This document shows positions 53,127 through 62,234 of a stretch of 64,000 nt of DNA, one piece after another. The stretch is from Paenibacillus sp. YYML68 (GTDB lineage Bacteria; Bacillota; Bacilli; Paenibacillales; NBRC-103111): assembly GCF_027923405.1 (NCBI RefSeq), contig NZ_BQYI01000001.1:1838501-1902500 (forward strand). Direction: 5' to 3'. Position numbers and translations under genes: made by a program. Numbering within the stretch: position 1 is the first letter of the stretch; the number at the start of each line of letters is the position of its first letter. Under the pieces are notes generated by a model. It was not told the origin of the DNA, searched no databases, and worked only from the letters and a program-made list of their open reading frames with translations.

Positions 53127-55031
53127 TTATTTCGTCAATGCTTCCATCTCATCCAGAAGCTCCTTGAACACGCTCATTGCCTGCTTGATCGGCTCTGGAG
53201 ACGACATATCGACGCCAGCCTTCTTCAGGATGTTAATCGAGTAGTCGTTGCCGCCGCTCTTCAGGAAGCCGAGGTAACGCTCGACAGCAGGCTCGCCTTC
53301 CTCGAGAATTTGCTTCGCAAAGCTGGTCGCGGCGGAGAAGCCAGTCGCATATTTATACACATAGAAGCTGTTGTAGAAATGGGGAATGCGCGCCCATTCC
53401 ATCTCGATGTCCTGATCGACCGCCATCTCTTCGCCGTAATAGAGCTTGTTGAGGCCGTAATACACTTCGCTGAGCAGCTGCGGTGTGAGCGACTCGCCTT
53501 GCTCGGCCTTCTCGTGAATGATCTTCTCGAACTCGGCGAACATCGTCTGACGGAACACGGTCGTGCGGAACTGATCCATGTAGTAGGTGAGCAGGTACAT
53601 CTTTTCCTTCGGATCGGTCGACTTGTTCAGCATGTACTCCATCAGGAGCGCTTCGTTCAGCGTCGACGCGACCTCAGCGAGGAAGATCGTATACTGCGCG
53701 TACCGGTAAGGCTGGTTCGTGTCGGACAAGTACGAGTGAAGCGCATGGCCCATCTCGTGGGTGAGTGTGAACATGCTGTTCAGGTTGTCCTTATGGTTCA
53801 GGAGCACGTAAGGGTGAGTGCCGTATGCACCCCAGCTATACGCGCCATTGCGCTTGCCCTCGTTCTCGTACACATCGATCCAGCGGTTGTCGAAGCCGTC
53901 CTGCAGCACGTCCAAGTACGCCTCGCCGAGCGGCTTCAAGCTTTCCTTCACCATCGACTTCGCCTCGTCATAGCTGATCTCGAGCTTATACTCGTCGACG
54001 AGCGGGGCGAACAGATCGTACATATGCAGCTGATCGACCTTGAGCAGCTTGCGGCGCAGCTCCATATAGCGGTGCATGAGCGGGAGCGCCTCGTGAATCG
54101 TGTCAATCAGGTTCGTATACACCGATTTATCGATATTGTCGCCGTACAGCGACATTTCGAGTGCGGACGGATACTTGCGTGTTTTGGCATAAAACATGTT
54201 CTTCGTCACGTTCGCAGCAAGTGTAGCGGCTATCGTGTTCTTCTGCTTCGCGTACGTCGCGTACATCGCCTGGAACGCTTCCTTGCGCACCTCGCGATTG
54301 AGGCTCTCGAGAAACTGTATGTATCGACCGTGGGTCAGCTCGACCTCTTCACCTTGCTCATTCTTGACCTTCGGGAACTTCAAGTCTGCATTGTTCAGCA
54401 TGCCGAAGATCGTGCTCGGCGCCTGCGACAGATTGCCGACCTGTGCGAGCAGCGCTTCCTCCGCCTTGCTGAGCACGTGCTGCTTCTGACGAATCATCTC
54501 CTCGAGCGTCCGCTTATAGAAGGCGAGCTCTGGATCAGCGACCAGCTTCTGCAGCTGCTCGTCGGATAAGCTCAATATTTCAGGGGAGATGAACGACATC
54601 GCTTCGCCGACCTCGACGCTCAGCTTTTTCGACTTGTCGGACAAGGCCATATAAGCCGAATCTGCCATATCCTCGTGGTGCTTCATATTCGCATATACGT
54701 ACAGTCGCTCCATCTGAAGGGAGATCGCGTCCTCCAGCTCGAAGCATTGCTTGATCGCGGCAGGCTCGCTCAGCTTGCCCTCGAAGCTCTTGATGTCGTG
54801 AAGCTTGCTCAACACGTCCTGATATTCACGATCCCACGCCTCACGGCTCGGGTATAGATCGTCCAAATTCCAGCGGTGCTCAGCTGGCACCTCGCTGCGC
54901 TTCAACAATTGATTCATGGGGGGCCTCCTCAACGAATGATTAGGTGTGGCGGTCTGATCCGCCCAGGCGGCTGGAGACACGATGAGCGTAGCGCTCAATA
55001 TGCCGCACAGCCATAGTGGAATCCACCGCAT
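53127..55031 (-). CDS. pepF: Oligoendopeptidase F, with an in-frame upstream signal-peptide extension
   Basis: The M3 zinc peptidase has HEMGHALHS with the zinc-binding HExxH near residue 420, plus RFRTTVFRQTMFAEFE-like and IPHFYNSFYVYKYATGFSAA segments. PepF normally starts near LLKRSEVPAEHRWNLDDLYP. Here ATG 54917 with GAGGAGG fits that cytosolic form (596 residues). The frame also extends to ATG 55031, adding 38 residues that read as a signal peptide (LWLCGILSATLIVSPAAWA), with GGAG upstream. Two products, one exported, are possible. The protein trims short peptides. Confidence 0.9.
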   Translation of the reverse strand: MRWIPLWLCGILSATLIVSPAAWADQTATPNHSLRRPPMNQLLKRSEVPAEHRWNLDDLYPSREAWDREYQDVLSKLHDIKSFEGKLSEPAAIKQCFELEDAISLQMERLYVYANMKHHEDMADSAYMALSDKSKKLSVEVGEAMSFISPEILSLSDEQLQKLVADPELAFYKRTLEEMIRQKQHVLSKAEEALLAQVGNLSQAPSTIFGMLNNADLKFPKVKNEQGEEVELTHGRYIQFLESLNREVRKEAFQAMYATYAKQKNTIAATLAANVTKNMFYAKTRKYPSALEMSLYGDNIDKSVYTNLIDTIHEALPLMHRYMELRRKLLKVDQLHMYDLFAPLVDEYKLEISYDEAKSMVKESLKPLGEAYLDVLQDGFDNRWIDVYENEGKRNGAYSWGAYGTHPYVLLNHKDNLNSMFTLTHEMGHALHSYLSDTNQPYRYAQYTIFLAEVASTLNEALLMEYMLNKSTDPKEKMYLLTYYMDQFRTTVFRQTMFAEFEKIIHEKAEQGESLTPQLLSEVYYGLNKLYYGEEMAVDQDIEMEWARIPHFYNSFYVYKYATGFSAATSFAKQILEEGEPAVERYLGFLKSGGNDYSINILKKAGVDMSSPEPIKQAMSVFKELLDEMEALTK

Positions 55032-55144
55032 TACGGCTCACGCTCCAAGTGAGAGAGTTGTGTCGTTGTGTCGGGTCAAAACTACAGGTTAGTATGACCG
55101 GAGCGCAGCTTATGTATTAGTATAGAGCTTCCAGACGATGAAGT

Positions 55145-55327
55145 CTAACCGGCCGCTCCCGCATGAAAGAGGGAGTAGAGCAGGAGCACGAACGAGAAGG
55201 TGATCATGACGAGAGCGATGATCGCCAGCGGTCTTTTGACACCCGCGGGCAGGGAGTCCTTCTTCATGATGAGCACCAGCGCTAACGAGAACGATAATAT
55301 AATAAATGTAACAATCGTTGTTGACAT
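55145..55327 (-). CDS. Small two-span membrane protein, 60 aa
   Basis: ATG 55327 follows AAGGAGG. Two hydrophobic segments (about residues 4-21 and 34-54) are linked by a short basic loop (MKKDSLPAGVKRPL). It stands alone between pepF and the TerC gene. Function unknown. Confidence 0.65.
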   Translation of the reverse strand: MSTTIVTFIILSFSLALVLIMKKDSLPAGVKRPLAIIALVMITFSFVLLLYSLFHAGAAG

Positions 55328-55441
55328 GCTTATTTTTCCTCCTTAAATTACTGGCTCCGAGGGTTCTATAACATCCTCTGAAGAGACCGCTTACCTTCAC
55401 GTATATGGTTCGCGACTCGCCTTTATTTTCCTCTGTTAGGT

Positions 55442-55480
55442 GAAAAAAAGCCCGTCTTCCTAATCAGGAAAACAGGCTAA
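55442..55480 (-). terminator. Terminator of the terC-like gene
   Basis: AGCCTGTTTTCCT pairs with AGGAAGACGGGCT on the minus strand, followed by seven T. Confidence 0.8.
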
Positions 55481-55496
55481 ATGGCGATTGTTGTGA

Positions 55497-56315
55497 TTAA
55501 TGATGTCCTTGGGACGTCACCTGTGACTTATGCAAGACAAGGCGACCCTTCTCGTCACGGCTAGCTGTGAAGCTGTCGGAAGGCTTGATGTCAGCTTCCT
55601 TCTCAAGTCCGACAGGGATCGAGAGACTGCCGTTCTCTGTAACCTTGACGACGGCGTCGGACTTCTTCTTCCAATAGGCTGCGCCGATGACGCCTACCAC
55701 GATAATGGCAATCAAGCCCCACTTGACAACTGGATTCGCATGGAAGTAGTCGACGACCAATCTGTCCTCGGTAAGCATCTTCGCTGCCGTGTAAGCAAGA
55801 ACAGCGGAGCCGATCGTAATGATGATCGGGAACTTGTCGATGAGCTTGAGGAACAATGTGCTACCCCATACCATGATCGGAACGGAGATGATGAGACCGA
55901 GAATAACGAGCGTGAAGCTTCCGTGAGCGGCGCCTGCTACCGCGATGACGTTGTCGAAGCCCATCGCTGCGTCGGCGATAATGATCGTCTTGATCGCATC
56001 GGTCAGACGGCTCTTCGCTTCAATCGCATGATCTTCCTTGTTCTCGACAAGCAGCTTGTAGGCGATCCAGATGAGCAGCACGGCACCGATGATGAGCAGG
56101 GCAGGCAGCTTGAGCAGCCAGACGACGGCGACCGTTGCGATGATCCGGATGACGACCGCTCCGACGGTACCCCATATGATTGCGCCCTTCTGCTGGTCCT
56201 TCGGAAGGTTGCGGGCTGCCAGCGCGATGACGATGGCGTTGTCACCGGCGAGTACGAGGTCAATGACGATGATGTTCAACAAGGCAAGTAGAAATTCCGG
56301 GGTTAACCAATCCAT
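55497..56315 (-). CDS. TerC family membrane protein, probable manganese exporter
   Basis: The 272-residue protein has about seven to nine spans and the TerC landmarks LVLAGDNAIVIALAAR, IADAAMGFDNVIAVAG with the conserved acidic residues, and a hydrophilic C-terminal tail. Related Bacillus proteins (YkoY/YceF type) export Mn2+ to metallate exoenzymes. It is preceded by a yybP-ykoY riboswitch, which supports a manganese role. ATG 56315 follows AAAGGAG; GTG 56324 lies inside that site. Confidence 0.88.
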   Translation of the reverse strand: MDWLTPEFLLALLNIIVIDLVLAGDNAIVIALAARNLPKDQQKGAIIWGTVGAVVIRIIATVAVVWLLKLPALLIIGAVLLIWIAYKLLVENKEDHAIEAKSRLTDAIKTIIIADAAMGFDNVIAVAGAAHGSFTLVILGLIISVPIMVWGSTLFLKLIDKFPIIITIGSAVLAYTAAKMLTEDRLVVDYFHANPVVKWGLIAIIVVGVIGAAYWKKKSDAVVKVTENGSLSIPVGLEKEADIKPSDSFTASRDEKGRLVLHKSQVTSQGHH

Positions 56316-56395
56316 TACGCTCACTCCTTTAGTTCAATAAAGTTCTACATAAAAATGAACCTGTCCTAAAGCAGTGAAAAGGTATTTTTTTCCAT

Positions 56396-56521
56396 CAAAA
56401 AAGACCTTTAGCCTGCTTTAGGCAAAGGTCTTGCTAACAACTATCAAGTTGCCAATAAAGCCGGGGTGGATCGCACCCGAATTGACGACTTTACTGTACC
56501 AGCTACTCCCCTTTGGAGGCA
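56396..56521 (-). promoter_or_regulatory. yybP-ykoY manganese riboswitch with terminator
   Basis: Read on the minus strand: AAAGGGGAGTAGC starts at about 56515, then GTCGTCAATTCGGGTG, GGCTTTATTGG and TAGCAAGACC. A terminator hairpin AAGACCTTTGCC...GGCTAAAGGTCTT with T-run ends at 56396. These conserved blocks match the yybP-ykoY class, which senses Mn2+ and opens expression when Mn2+ is high. It lies directly upstream of the terC-like gene. Confidence 0.92.
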
Positions 56522-56590
56522 TCTTATGTAATTGGTTTCATTATAACGATGGATGAACGCGTACGTCAAGCAAGTATTTATTATTAATTG

Positions 56591-56848
56591 TTAGATTTCC
56601 CGGAACGCCTCGAGAACAGCAGCTCTCTCTTCTTCGGTACCGTCAAATTGTTCCTTCATGTAACGTTCATTCACCCAATGCATCATCTCTGGACGGCTCA
56701 AGAACGTCTGGCATTCCTCACCCCACTGATCCGTAATGACGCGGACGACAAGCTGCTTGCCGTGTACCTCGACGTTAACCATGTTCCATTTGTCCTTCTT
56801 GTATACAGTGTGCTTCTTAATCACGGGCATAACCTCATTTCGAGCCAA
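56591..56848 (-). CDS. Hypothetical protein, about 79-85 aa
   Basis: The frame encodes a small soluble protein with charged stretches (KKHTVYKKDKW, then DQWGEECQTF and RPEMMHWVNERYMKEQFDG). Start is uncertain: TTG 56848 has no clear binding site; ATG 56830 is 2 bases after GAGG. Codon pattern looks genuine. Unknown function. Confidence 0.55.
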   Translation of the reverse strand: MARNEVMPVIKKHTVYKKDKWNMVNVEVHGKQLVVRVITDQWGEECQTFLSRPEMMHWVNERYMKEQFDGTEEERAAVLEAFREI

Positions 56849-56909
56849 AATAGCTGCGGCGTTGGCGGCAGACTTCTATCCGCGATATGATACCGCACCT
56901 GAGCAGGAA

Positions 56910-57104
56910 ATGCAAATTTTCGTATTGTTAAAAATGGCAATATGTGCTACGATGCCCTGTAAGCTTCAGCAGCTGCCAGAGGGCGGCTGGAGGCTTGAGT
57001 GCAAAGAATGTCATGAGATGAGCCGAGAAGAGGAGAGTGTGATCGATGAATCACGAGCACAGGTACGAGCAGATTGGCGTCGCGATGACGTGCAGAGGGT
57101 ATGA
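56910..57104 (+). CDS. Possible small zinc-ribbon-like ORF
   Basis: The frame has C-x4-C-x13-C-x2-C within CATMPCKLQQLPEGGWRLEC and CKECH, which looks like a small metal-binding fold. It overlaps the start of the next gene by 59 bases and lacks a strong binding site (GCAGGA before ATG 56910). It may be an expressed peptide or chance. Confidence 0.3.
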   Translation: MQIFVLLKMAICATMPCKLQQLPEGGWRLECKECHEMSREEESVIDESRAQVRADWRRDDVQRV

Positions 57105-57756
57105 GGAGTATGTGCGAATGTTTGCACTGGAGGAGACGGAGCTGCAGACAGGTGCGGTGCTGGATGTCGCAGGAGGTGCGTCTTCATTCACCGCTGATGC
57201 GCGGGCGCGGGGCTGTGACGTGAGAGCGGTGGACCCGCTCTATGCGATGGAGCCGCAAGCGATCGTGGAGCACGGCAGACGCGAGATTGAGAGCTCGACG
57301 GCGAAGCTGGATCAGCTGAAGGAGCAATTCGACTGGTCGTATTATGGCAGCATCGAGCAGCATCGCGAAGGTCGTATCGCTTCGTTAGATCGATTCGGCG
57401 CACATTATGCCGCATCATGCACATCAGAAGAGCGCATATACATAGCGGCGGCATTGCCTGCATTGCCATATCCCGATGAGACGTTCTCCTTGGTGTTAGT
57501 TAGTCACTTCTTATTCTTATATGATAAGCAATTCGATTACGAATTCCATCTGAAGTCGCTGCGTGAGCTGCTGCGCATATGCCGGCAGGACGGAGAGGTG
57601 CGCATATATCCGGTTCAGACGTTGCTATGGGAGCGGTATCCGGAGCTCGATCGGCTCATGTCCGAGCTGACAGAAGAGGGCTTCCGATGCTCGCTCATTC
57701 CGTCGCAGCTACCCTTTATTCCGGGCTCTGTACACATTTTCCAGGTGAGGCGCTGA
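57046..57756 (+). CDS. Class I SAM-dependent methyltransferase-like protein
   Basis: The 236-residue protein has VLDVAGGASSFTADARARGC (motif I, SAM-binding), an ALPALPYPDETFSLVLVSHF segment and RELLRICRQDGEVRIYPV, the general layout of class I methyltransferases. Substrate unknown. ATG 57046 follows GAGGAGAG. The small zinc-ribbon-like ORF overlaps its start. Confidence 0.75.
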   Translation: MNHEHRYEQIGVAMTCRGYEEYVRMFALEETELQTGAVLDVAGGASSFTADARARGCDVRAVDPLYAMEPQAIVEHGRREIESSTAKLDQLKEQFDWSYYGSIEQHREGRIASLDRFGAHYAASCTSEERIYIAAALPALPYPDETFSLVLVSHFLFLYDKQFDYEFHLKSLRELLRICRQDGEVRIYPVQTLLWERYPELDRLMSELTEEGFRCSLIPSQLPFIPGSVHIFQVRR

Positions 57757-57846
57757 ATAGAGGAAGATGAGTTGATTTATGCTATAGATGGTGATATACT
57801 CGAATTATTCGCCCTTGATGGCGATACATCTAGGAGGTTGTTTTCA

Positions 57847-58044
57847 TTGAAAGGTACAGTAAAATGGTTTAACGCAGAAAAAGGCTACGGTTTTATCCAA
57901 GTTGATGGTGGCGACGATGTATTCGTACACTTCTCCGCAATCCAAGGCGATGGCTTCAAGACGTTGGAAGAAGGACAATCGGTTGAGTTCGAGATCGTAT
58001 CCGGCAACCGCGGTCCACAAGCTGCTAACGTATTCAAGCTGTAA
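57847..58044 (+). CDS. Cold-shock protein
   Basis: The 65-residue OB-fold protein has KGYGFI (RNP1) and VFVHFS (RNP2) plus [11 protein letters not shown], the CspA/CspB/CspD family. It binds single-stranded RNA and DNA. The start is TTG 57847, 9 bases after AGGAGG; a longer frame from 57772 lacks family similarity. A 5' leader of unknown length precedes it. Confidence 0.95.
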   Translation: MKGTVKWFNAEKGYGFIQVDGGDDVFVHFSAIQGDGFKTLEEGQSVEFEIVSGNRGPQAANVFKL

Positions 58045-58140
58045 GATTCAAACTAACTGCGATTCCTGTGCTGCATAGCAACAGGTTTAACTTATAGATC
58101 GTCGGGTAGTTGTCTTATGCTGGCTGAAGATCACTTCACA

Positions 58141-58182
58141 TGAAGCGGTTCTGAGAGCGTCTCTCATGAACCGCTTTTTGCT
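58141..58182 (+). terminator. Terminator after the cold-shock gene
   Basis: AAGCGGTTC...AGAG pairs with CTCT...GAACCGCTT, followed by TTTTT. Confidence 0.75.
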
Positions 58183-58278
58183 ATGCTTATCGCTATACCT
58201 CGTTCACCCCCGTTTAACGGAAACAGCCCGACTGCGTGCATGACGCAGACAGGCTGTGCGGATCCGATTGCTTCTCCA

Positions 58279-58953
58279 TTAATCAACAATGTGCAAAATG
58301 TCATCCACCGGCTTGCGCGGCAGTCGGGCAGGCCGTTCAGCAGGGTGACCGAGGGCGATCACCATATTAATCTGGCACTCTGGACGAATGCTCAAATATT
58401 CACGAAGACGATCCTGTGCAAGCAGCACCGGTCCGGTCATGGGGCACGTCGCAAGTCCGAGGGCGTGCGCGGCCAGCATCAAGTTTTGCGAAGCTAGACA
58501 GCTGCTCTTGATGCCTTCTTCCTCCCATACCGCATCCTCTACGAGCTCGATTGGATCGAAGATGCGCTCGCGGAACTTCGAGGCGTATGGTGTGGCGAGA
58601 CAGATGAGCAGCACTGGTGCGTTCGAGAAGGCGGTCGCATAAGGGCCGAACGACTTGGTCAGTAGTCGCGCTTCCTTTGATAAGCCACGCTGCTCCGCTT
58701 CACCTGCGCGTCGATGCAGCTCCTGCCACGTCAGCTCCTCGATCTCCTTAATCTTCTCTCGGTTCGTGATCGCAATGAACTCCCACGTCTGTGAGTTCGT
58801 ATCGCTAGGGGCGTAACGGGCGCAGTCAATGAGCTCCCGAATGTGCTCCACCGATACCGGCTCGTCCGTATATTTACGAACACTTCTCCGATCGAGCAGC
58901 ACCGACTTGAATGCTTCGTATTGGGTATTCAGGGTCGCAGTCACTTCCGTCAT
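58279..58953 (-). CDS. Nitroreductase family protein
   Basis: The 224-residue FMN enzyme has LLDRRSVRKYTDEPV near the N-terminus, ARYAPSDTNSQTWEF, and a C-terminal VIALGHPAERP, the nitroreductase pattern. It reduces nitro or quinone compounds with NAD(P)H; substrate unknown. ATG 58953 follows GGAGAGG; the first ATG at 58962 overlaps the AGAAGG site. Confidence 0.88.
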   Translation of the reverse strand: MTEVTATLNTQYEAFKSVLLDRRSVRKYTDEPVSVEHIRELIDCARYAPSDTNSQTWEFIAITNREKIKEIEELTWQELHRRAGEAEQRGLSKEARLLTKSFGPYATAFSNAPVLLICLATPYASKFRERIFDPIELVEDAVWEEEGIKSSCLASQNLMLAAHALGLATCPMTGPVLLAQDRLREYLSIRPECQINMVIALGHPAERPARLPRKPVDDILHIVD

Positions 58954-59068
58954 CCTTCTCATCCTCTCCGATATAGCAAGGCTACGAGCTTATAATTAGT
59001 ACTTGGTTCTAATAGCTACTAACCATTATATGCGCGACAGACCCGAATGACAACCATACGATGGATGA

Positions 59069-59116
59069 AAAAAAAGAACACCGCCCAGCTATACGCCAGA
59101 GCGCGTGTTCCGATAA
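59069..59116 (-). terminator. Terminator overlapping the end of the MFS gene
   Basis: GGAACACGCGC pairs with GCGGTGTTC and a run of eight T follows on the minus strand. Confidence 0.7.
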
Positions 59117-60297
59117 TGCAGACCGATAAACCCGACCATCGCTGAGAATGCAAGCAACGATGCCGTTTCATACATGAGCTGAGGGCTCAGCTCATTGAAT
59201 ATCCACCCGCCTGTTACTCCGCTCAGCAAGCCGGCAAGTCCTGACCATGTAATCGCGAACACCGCCTGACCGCTTGCGCGGTATTGGTCGGGGATCGCTC
59301 CCTGAATGTAACGGATGCCTGTAAACAGGAAGATGCCGAACGAGAACGAGTGCAGCGCTTGAATGACAACGATCCACATCGGATCGTGAGCTTGACTCAT
59401 CAGCAGGAAGCGCAGAGCATAGACGAGGCTACTGACAGCCAGCAGCGGGAGCTCCTTGAACCGATGACCGTATTTGCTGAGCAGGAAGAAGATCGGAATC
59501 TCGCTCAGCGCAGAGACCATCCACGCCCAGCCAATCAGCGTCGGATTCGCTCCGAGATGCTGCATGTACAGCGCGAGGAAGCTGTCATTCATCCGGTGCG
59601 ACATCGAGACGATGAGAATCATGACGAGGAAGGCGAGGAACGGCTTCGCCGTAACGAGCGGCAGCAGTCCGGAGAAATCAGGCTTCGTCACCTTCGCGTC
59701 CCGAGCATCCTTGATCAGAAGCGCAAGAAGCAACGTGACAGACAAGCTGCCGACAGCTAGCCATAGCGTCCAATCAGTGCCAAGCGACCTCAGCAGCATG
59801 CCGAAGCCGAGCGCCGCCGCCGCGAAGCCGATCGAGCCCCACACGCGGAAGGAGGCGTAGCTCTTCTTCGTACCGCTGATCGTCAGCAATGTGAGGCTGT
59901 CATTAAGCGAGATGATCGGCTGCTGGAAGAAGAACAGGAAGCTCATCGTGATCATCAGCAGCGCGAAGCTGTCGACCTGAAACAGGAAGGCCGATACGAG
60001 CAGCTGACCGAAGACGATAAGGATGATGATCTTCTTGACCGTACGATATTTATCGCTCATGAAGCCCCAGAACAGGTTGGACACGATGCCGATCATCGGC
60101 CCGATCGAGAAGATCAGACCGATCTGCAGCGTGTTATAACCGATGTGCTGGAAGTAGAGTGGGAAATAAGAGGCCATCAAGGCCATCATCGTGAACATGG
60201 AAAAGGTAAAGCCTCTTAGCAGCGCGTCGTCGCGTCGATTTGTCAAGCTCGTGACGCTGGTGCTACCAGCTGCTTGTGAGGCTGTGTCAGAGCTCAT
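59089..60297 (-). CDS. MFS transporter (3-phenylpropionate/MFS_1-like)
   Basis: The 402-residue protein has 12 spans with MFS features: SNLFWGFMSDKYRTVKK between spans 2 and 3 and FRVWGSIGFA later. The general layout resembles YcaD/MFS_1-like permeases. It overlaps by 4 bases the upstream MatE-type gene, so the two exporters form an operon. Substrate unknown. Confidence 0.85.
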   Translation of the reverse strand: MSSDTASQAAGSTSVTSLTNRRDDALLRGFTFSMFTMMALMASYFPLYFQHIGYNTLQIGLIFSIGPMIGIVSNLFWGFMSDKYRTVKKIIILIVFGQLLVSAFLFQVDSFALLMITMSFLFFFQQPIISLNDSLTLLTISGTKKSYASFRVWGSIGFAAAALGFGMLLRSLGTDWTLWLAVGSLSVTLLLALLIKDARDAKVTKPDFSGLLPLVTAKPFLAFLVMILIVSMSHRMNDSFLALYMQHLGANPTLIGWAWMVSALSEIPIFFLLSKYGHRFKELPLLAVSSLVYALRFLLMSQAHDPMWIVVIQALHSFSFGIFLFTGIRYIQGAIPDQYRASGQAVFAITWSGLAGLLSGVTGGWIFNELSPQLMYETASLLAFSAMVGFIGLHYRNTRSGV

Positions 60298-61682
60298 GAT
60301 TGATCACTCGATTCTTGTGAGTTTTCACCGCTTCGTGCTTGCTGCCGCTGAAGGCTGAAGCCGGAAGGCTCGAGTCCGGAACGGCTCGTTTCTCTAATTA
60401 TAAACCAGACGACGGCTGTTTCTGCAAGCAGTCCCAGCGATTGCGCCAGCGCGCCGATGGCGCCGTTCCAGCCCGGCGCGAGCCAGATGCACACGACGAG
60501 CGCGCCAAGGGTCGTGCACACGTTTGCAGCCTGTGACCAGACCATCGCCTTCGTCTGACCTCGCAGCATCAGCAAGCCGTTGCCGAAGTCTAGACACGGG
60601 AATATAAGCGTGAGCAGCACGAACACGCGCAGCGTCTGCAGTGACGCTTGCATTAGCGCTTCGTTCACGCCTATGACGCTGGACATGAACCACGGACCGA
60701 GCTCCGTGAACGATAATAGCGACAGGAGCAGCGCCGGAATGAAGGCTAGCATCGCAGCGAACCGAACGACAGTCCGGGCATCCTTCCGGTAGAAGTTCAA
60801 TACGATCTGATGAATGTACGAGAAGAAGCTCGTCACCAGGTTCGTCAAGCTGGCCGCAATTGCGAAGGCGGCAATGGAAAGCTGAATATCGGTCGTTTTG
60901 CCGAGAAATGCGTTAATAGCTGGACCGATAATGACCGCAATGACGGACGAGTAGAGGAGCGGCTTATAAAATTTGAACACTTGCCCTGGCTTCTCAATCT
61001 CATGCTCAGGCTTCTTCTCGGGAATGTCGCGCTTCAGCAGTGCTCGTCCTTCCCAGAAGCTGACGGCCGCCTCGATCATCATGCCAGTCAAAAATATGAT
61101 GGCCCCGACAGTTCCGCTCTTAACACCCGTGTGAATATAGTACAGCGACAGCGCGTACATGCCGACAAGGCGAATAACCATGCCGATCGTCAGCCACTTG
61201 GTCCGCATATTGAAAATGATAACACCGTGATACAAGCATCGAATACCAGAAAAAATGCTGACGAACATTAAGATTCGGTAAACGTCAACCATCGGATCGA
61301 TCATGTCCGGCTTTGCCCCGAACAGATGGGTGAAGATCCACGGTCCAATCGGCGTATAGCTGATCAGCGCCCCTATCGCCAGCACTGCGCCGAAGACGTA
61401 TAGGCTGACGATTTGCATCGCCCGGAAGGAGATGCGATCTCGGACGAGTGCCGAGCACGTCTGCCGCAGCAGTACAGCCGGGCGCTCTGTGATAGCCAGT
61501 ATGCTCATCGGCAGCGCGTAGCTTGCGATGATGAGCTCTGGCTGGACCGAGCGGGCCAGCGTACTGTTGATGATGACGTGACTGATCGTCACGAGGCTCG
61601 CGGCTATACCGAGCGGGAGGAAGAAAGCGAGCAGCTGTCTGAACGTTACGCCGTTCGGTTGAAGCTCTGATTCATCACGCAT
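60294..61682 (-). CDS. MatE/MVF-like multi-span exporter
   Basis: The 462-residue protein has about 12 hydrophobic segments in two halves, as in MATE or polysaccharide flippase transporters (FRQLLAFFLPLGIAASLVT, LLRQTCSALVRDR). It is probably an exporter of drugs or lipid-linked compounds; which is unclear. ATG 61682 follows AAAGAGGGA; the longer start at 61700 overlaps it. The 153 bases upstream hold no gene. Confidence 0.7.
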   Translation of the reverse strand: MRDESELQPNGVTFRQLLAFFLPLGIAASLVTISHVIINSTLARSVQPELIIASYALPMSILAITERPAVLLRQTCSALVRDRISFRAMQIVSLYVFGAVLAIGALISYTPIGPWIFTHLFGAKPDMIDPMVDVYRILMFVSIFSGIRCLYHGVIIFNMRTKWLTIGMVIRLVGMYALSLYYIHTGVKSGTVGAIIFLTGMMIEAAVSFWEGRALLKRDIPEKKPEHEIEKPGQVFKFYKPLLYSSVIAVIIGPAINAFLGKTTDIQLSIAAFAIAASLTNLVTSFFSYIHQIVLNFYRKDARTVVRFAAMLAFIPALLLSLLSFTELGPWFMSSVIGVNEALMQASLQTLRVFVLLTLIFPCLDFGNGLLMLRGQTKAMVWSQAANVCTTLGALVVCIWLAPGWNGAIGALAQSLGLLAETAVVWFIIRETSRSGLEPSGFSLQRQQARSGENSQESSDQS

Positions 61683-61853
61683 AGCAGTCCCTCTTTTCAT
61701 ACAGTCTTAACATTATAGCACGATCCCGCTCGGCGGGGCGCAAAAAAATTTGCGAATTACTGGAACACGATCATCGTTTCTGATACATTAATAGAATAAA
61801 ATAAGTGCGCAAATACGCGTCCTTAGATCGCGTTAAGGTGGTGTTCCGACAGC

Positions 61854-62168
61854 ATGACGGAGATCTTCGTGTGGAACGAACGGCTCGGAATTCCGCTTCC
61901 GCAGCTGGATAGAGATTTCGAGGAATATTCGGATCGGGAGCAGGCTTCCATATTGCTGCGCTGGGAAGAAATACGCGGTACGATCCCGGATCGGGTGAAG
62001 CAGCTGGAGCGTGTCATTATTCAGAAGCAGAACCAGCTGAACGTAGAGGATAACTTCCGGGAATCGTGCCGGCTGAATAGTGAGATTGCCGATCTGGCTA
62101 GTACCATTAATGAGCTTCACCTGTGGTTCCGCGTCAATCAGGATATGGATGCCCGTGCACATCATTAA
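61854..62168 (+). CDS. Hypothetical helical protein, 104 aa
   Basis: A small soluble protein rich in charged residues, with a predicted long helix (EIRGTIPDRVKQLERVIIQK). ATG 61854 follows AAGGTGGTG. Not recognised. It is followed within 70 bases by another hypothetical gene and the terpene synthase, suggesting an operon. Confidence 0.65.
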   Translation: MTEIFVWNERLGIPLPQLDRDFEEYSDREQASILLRWEEIRGTIPDRVKQLERVIIQKQNQLNVEDNFRESCRLNSEIADLASTINELHLWFRVNQDMDARAHH

Positions 62169-62234
62169 CCGCTGGCAGCAGCTCGCTGCTCAGCGCATGA
62201 TCAGCTATGGGTTGAATCGGGAGGTACGTATAGC

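Noticed and set aside
53103-54569. 488-residue plus-strand ORF
   Set aside because: Antisense to pepF; no binding site and Leu/Val/Arg/His-rich shadow composition.
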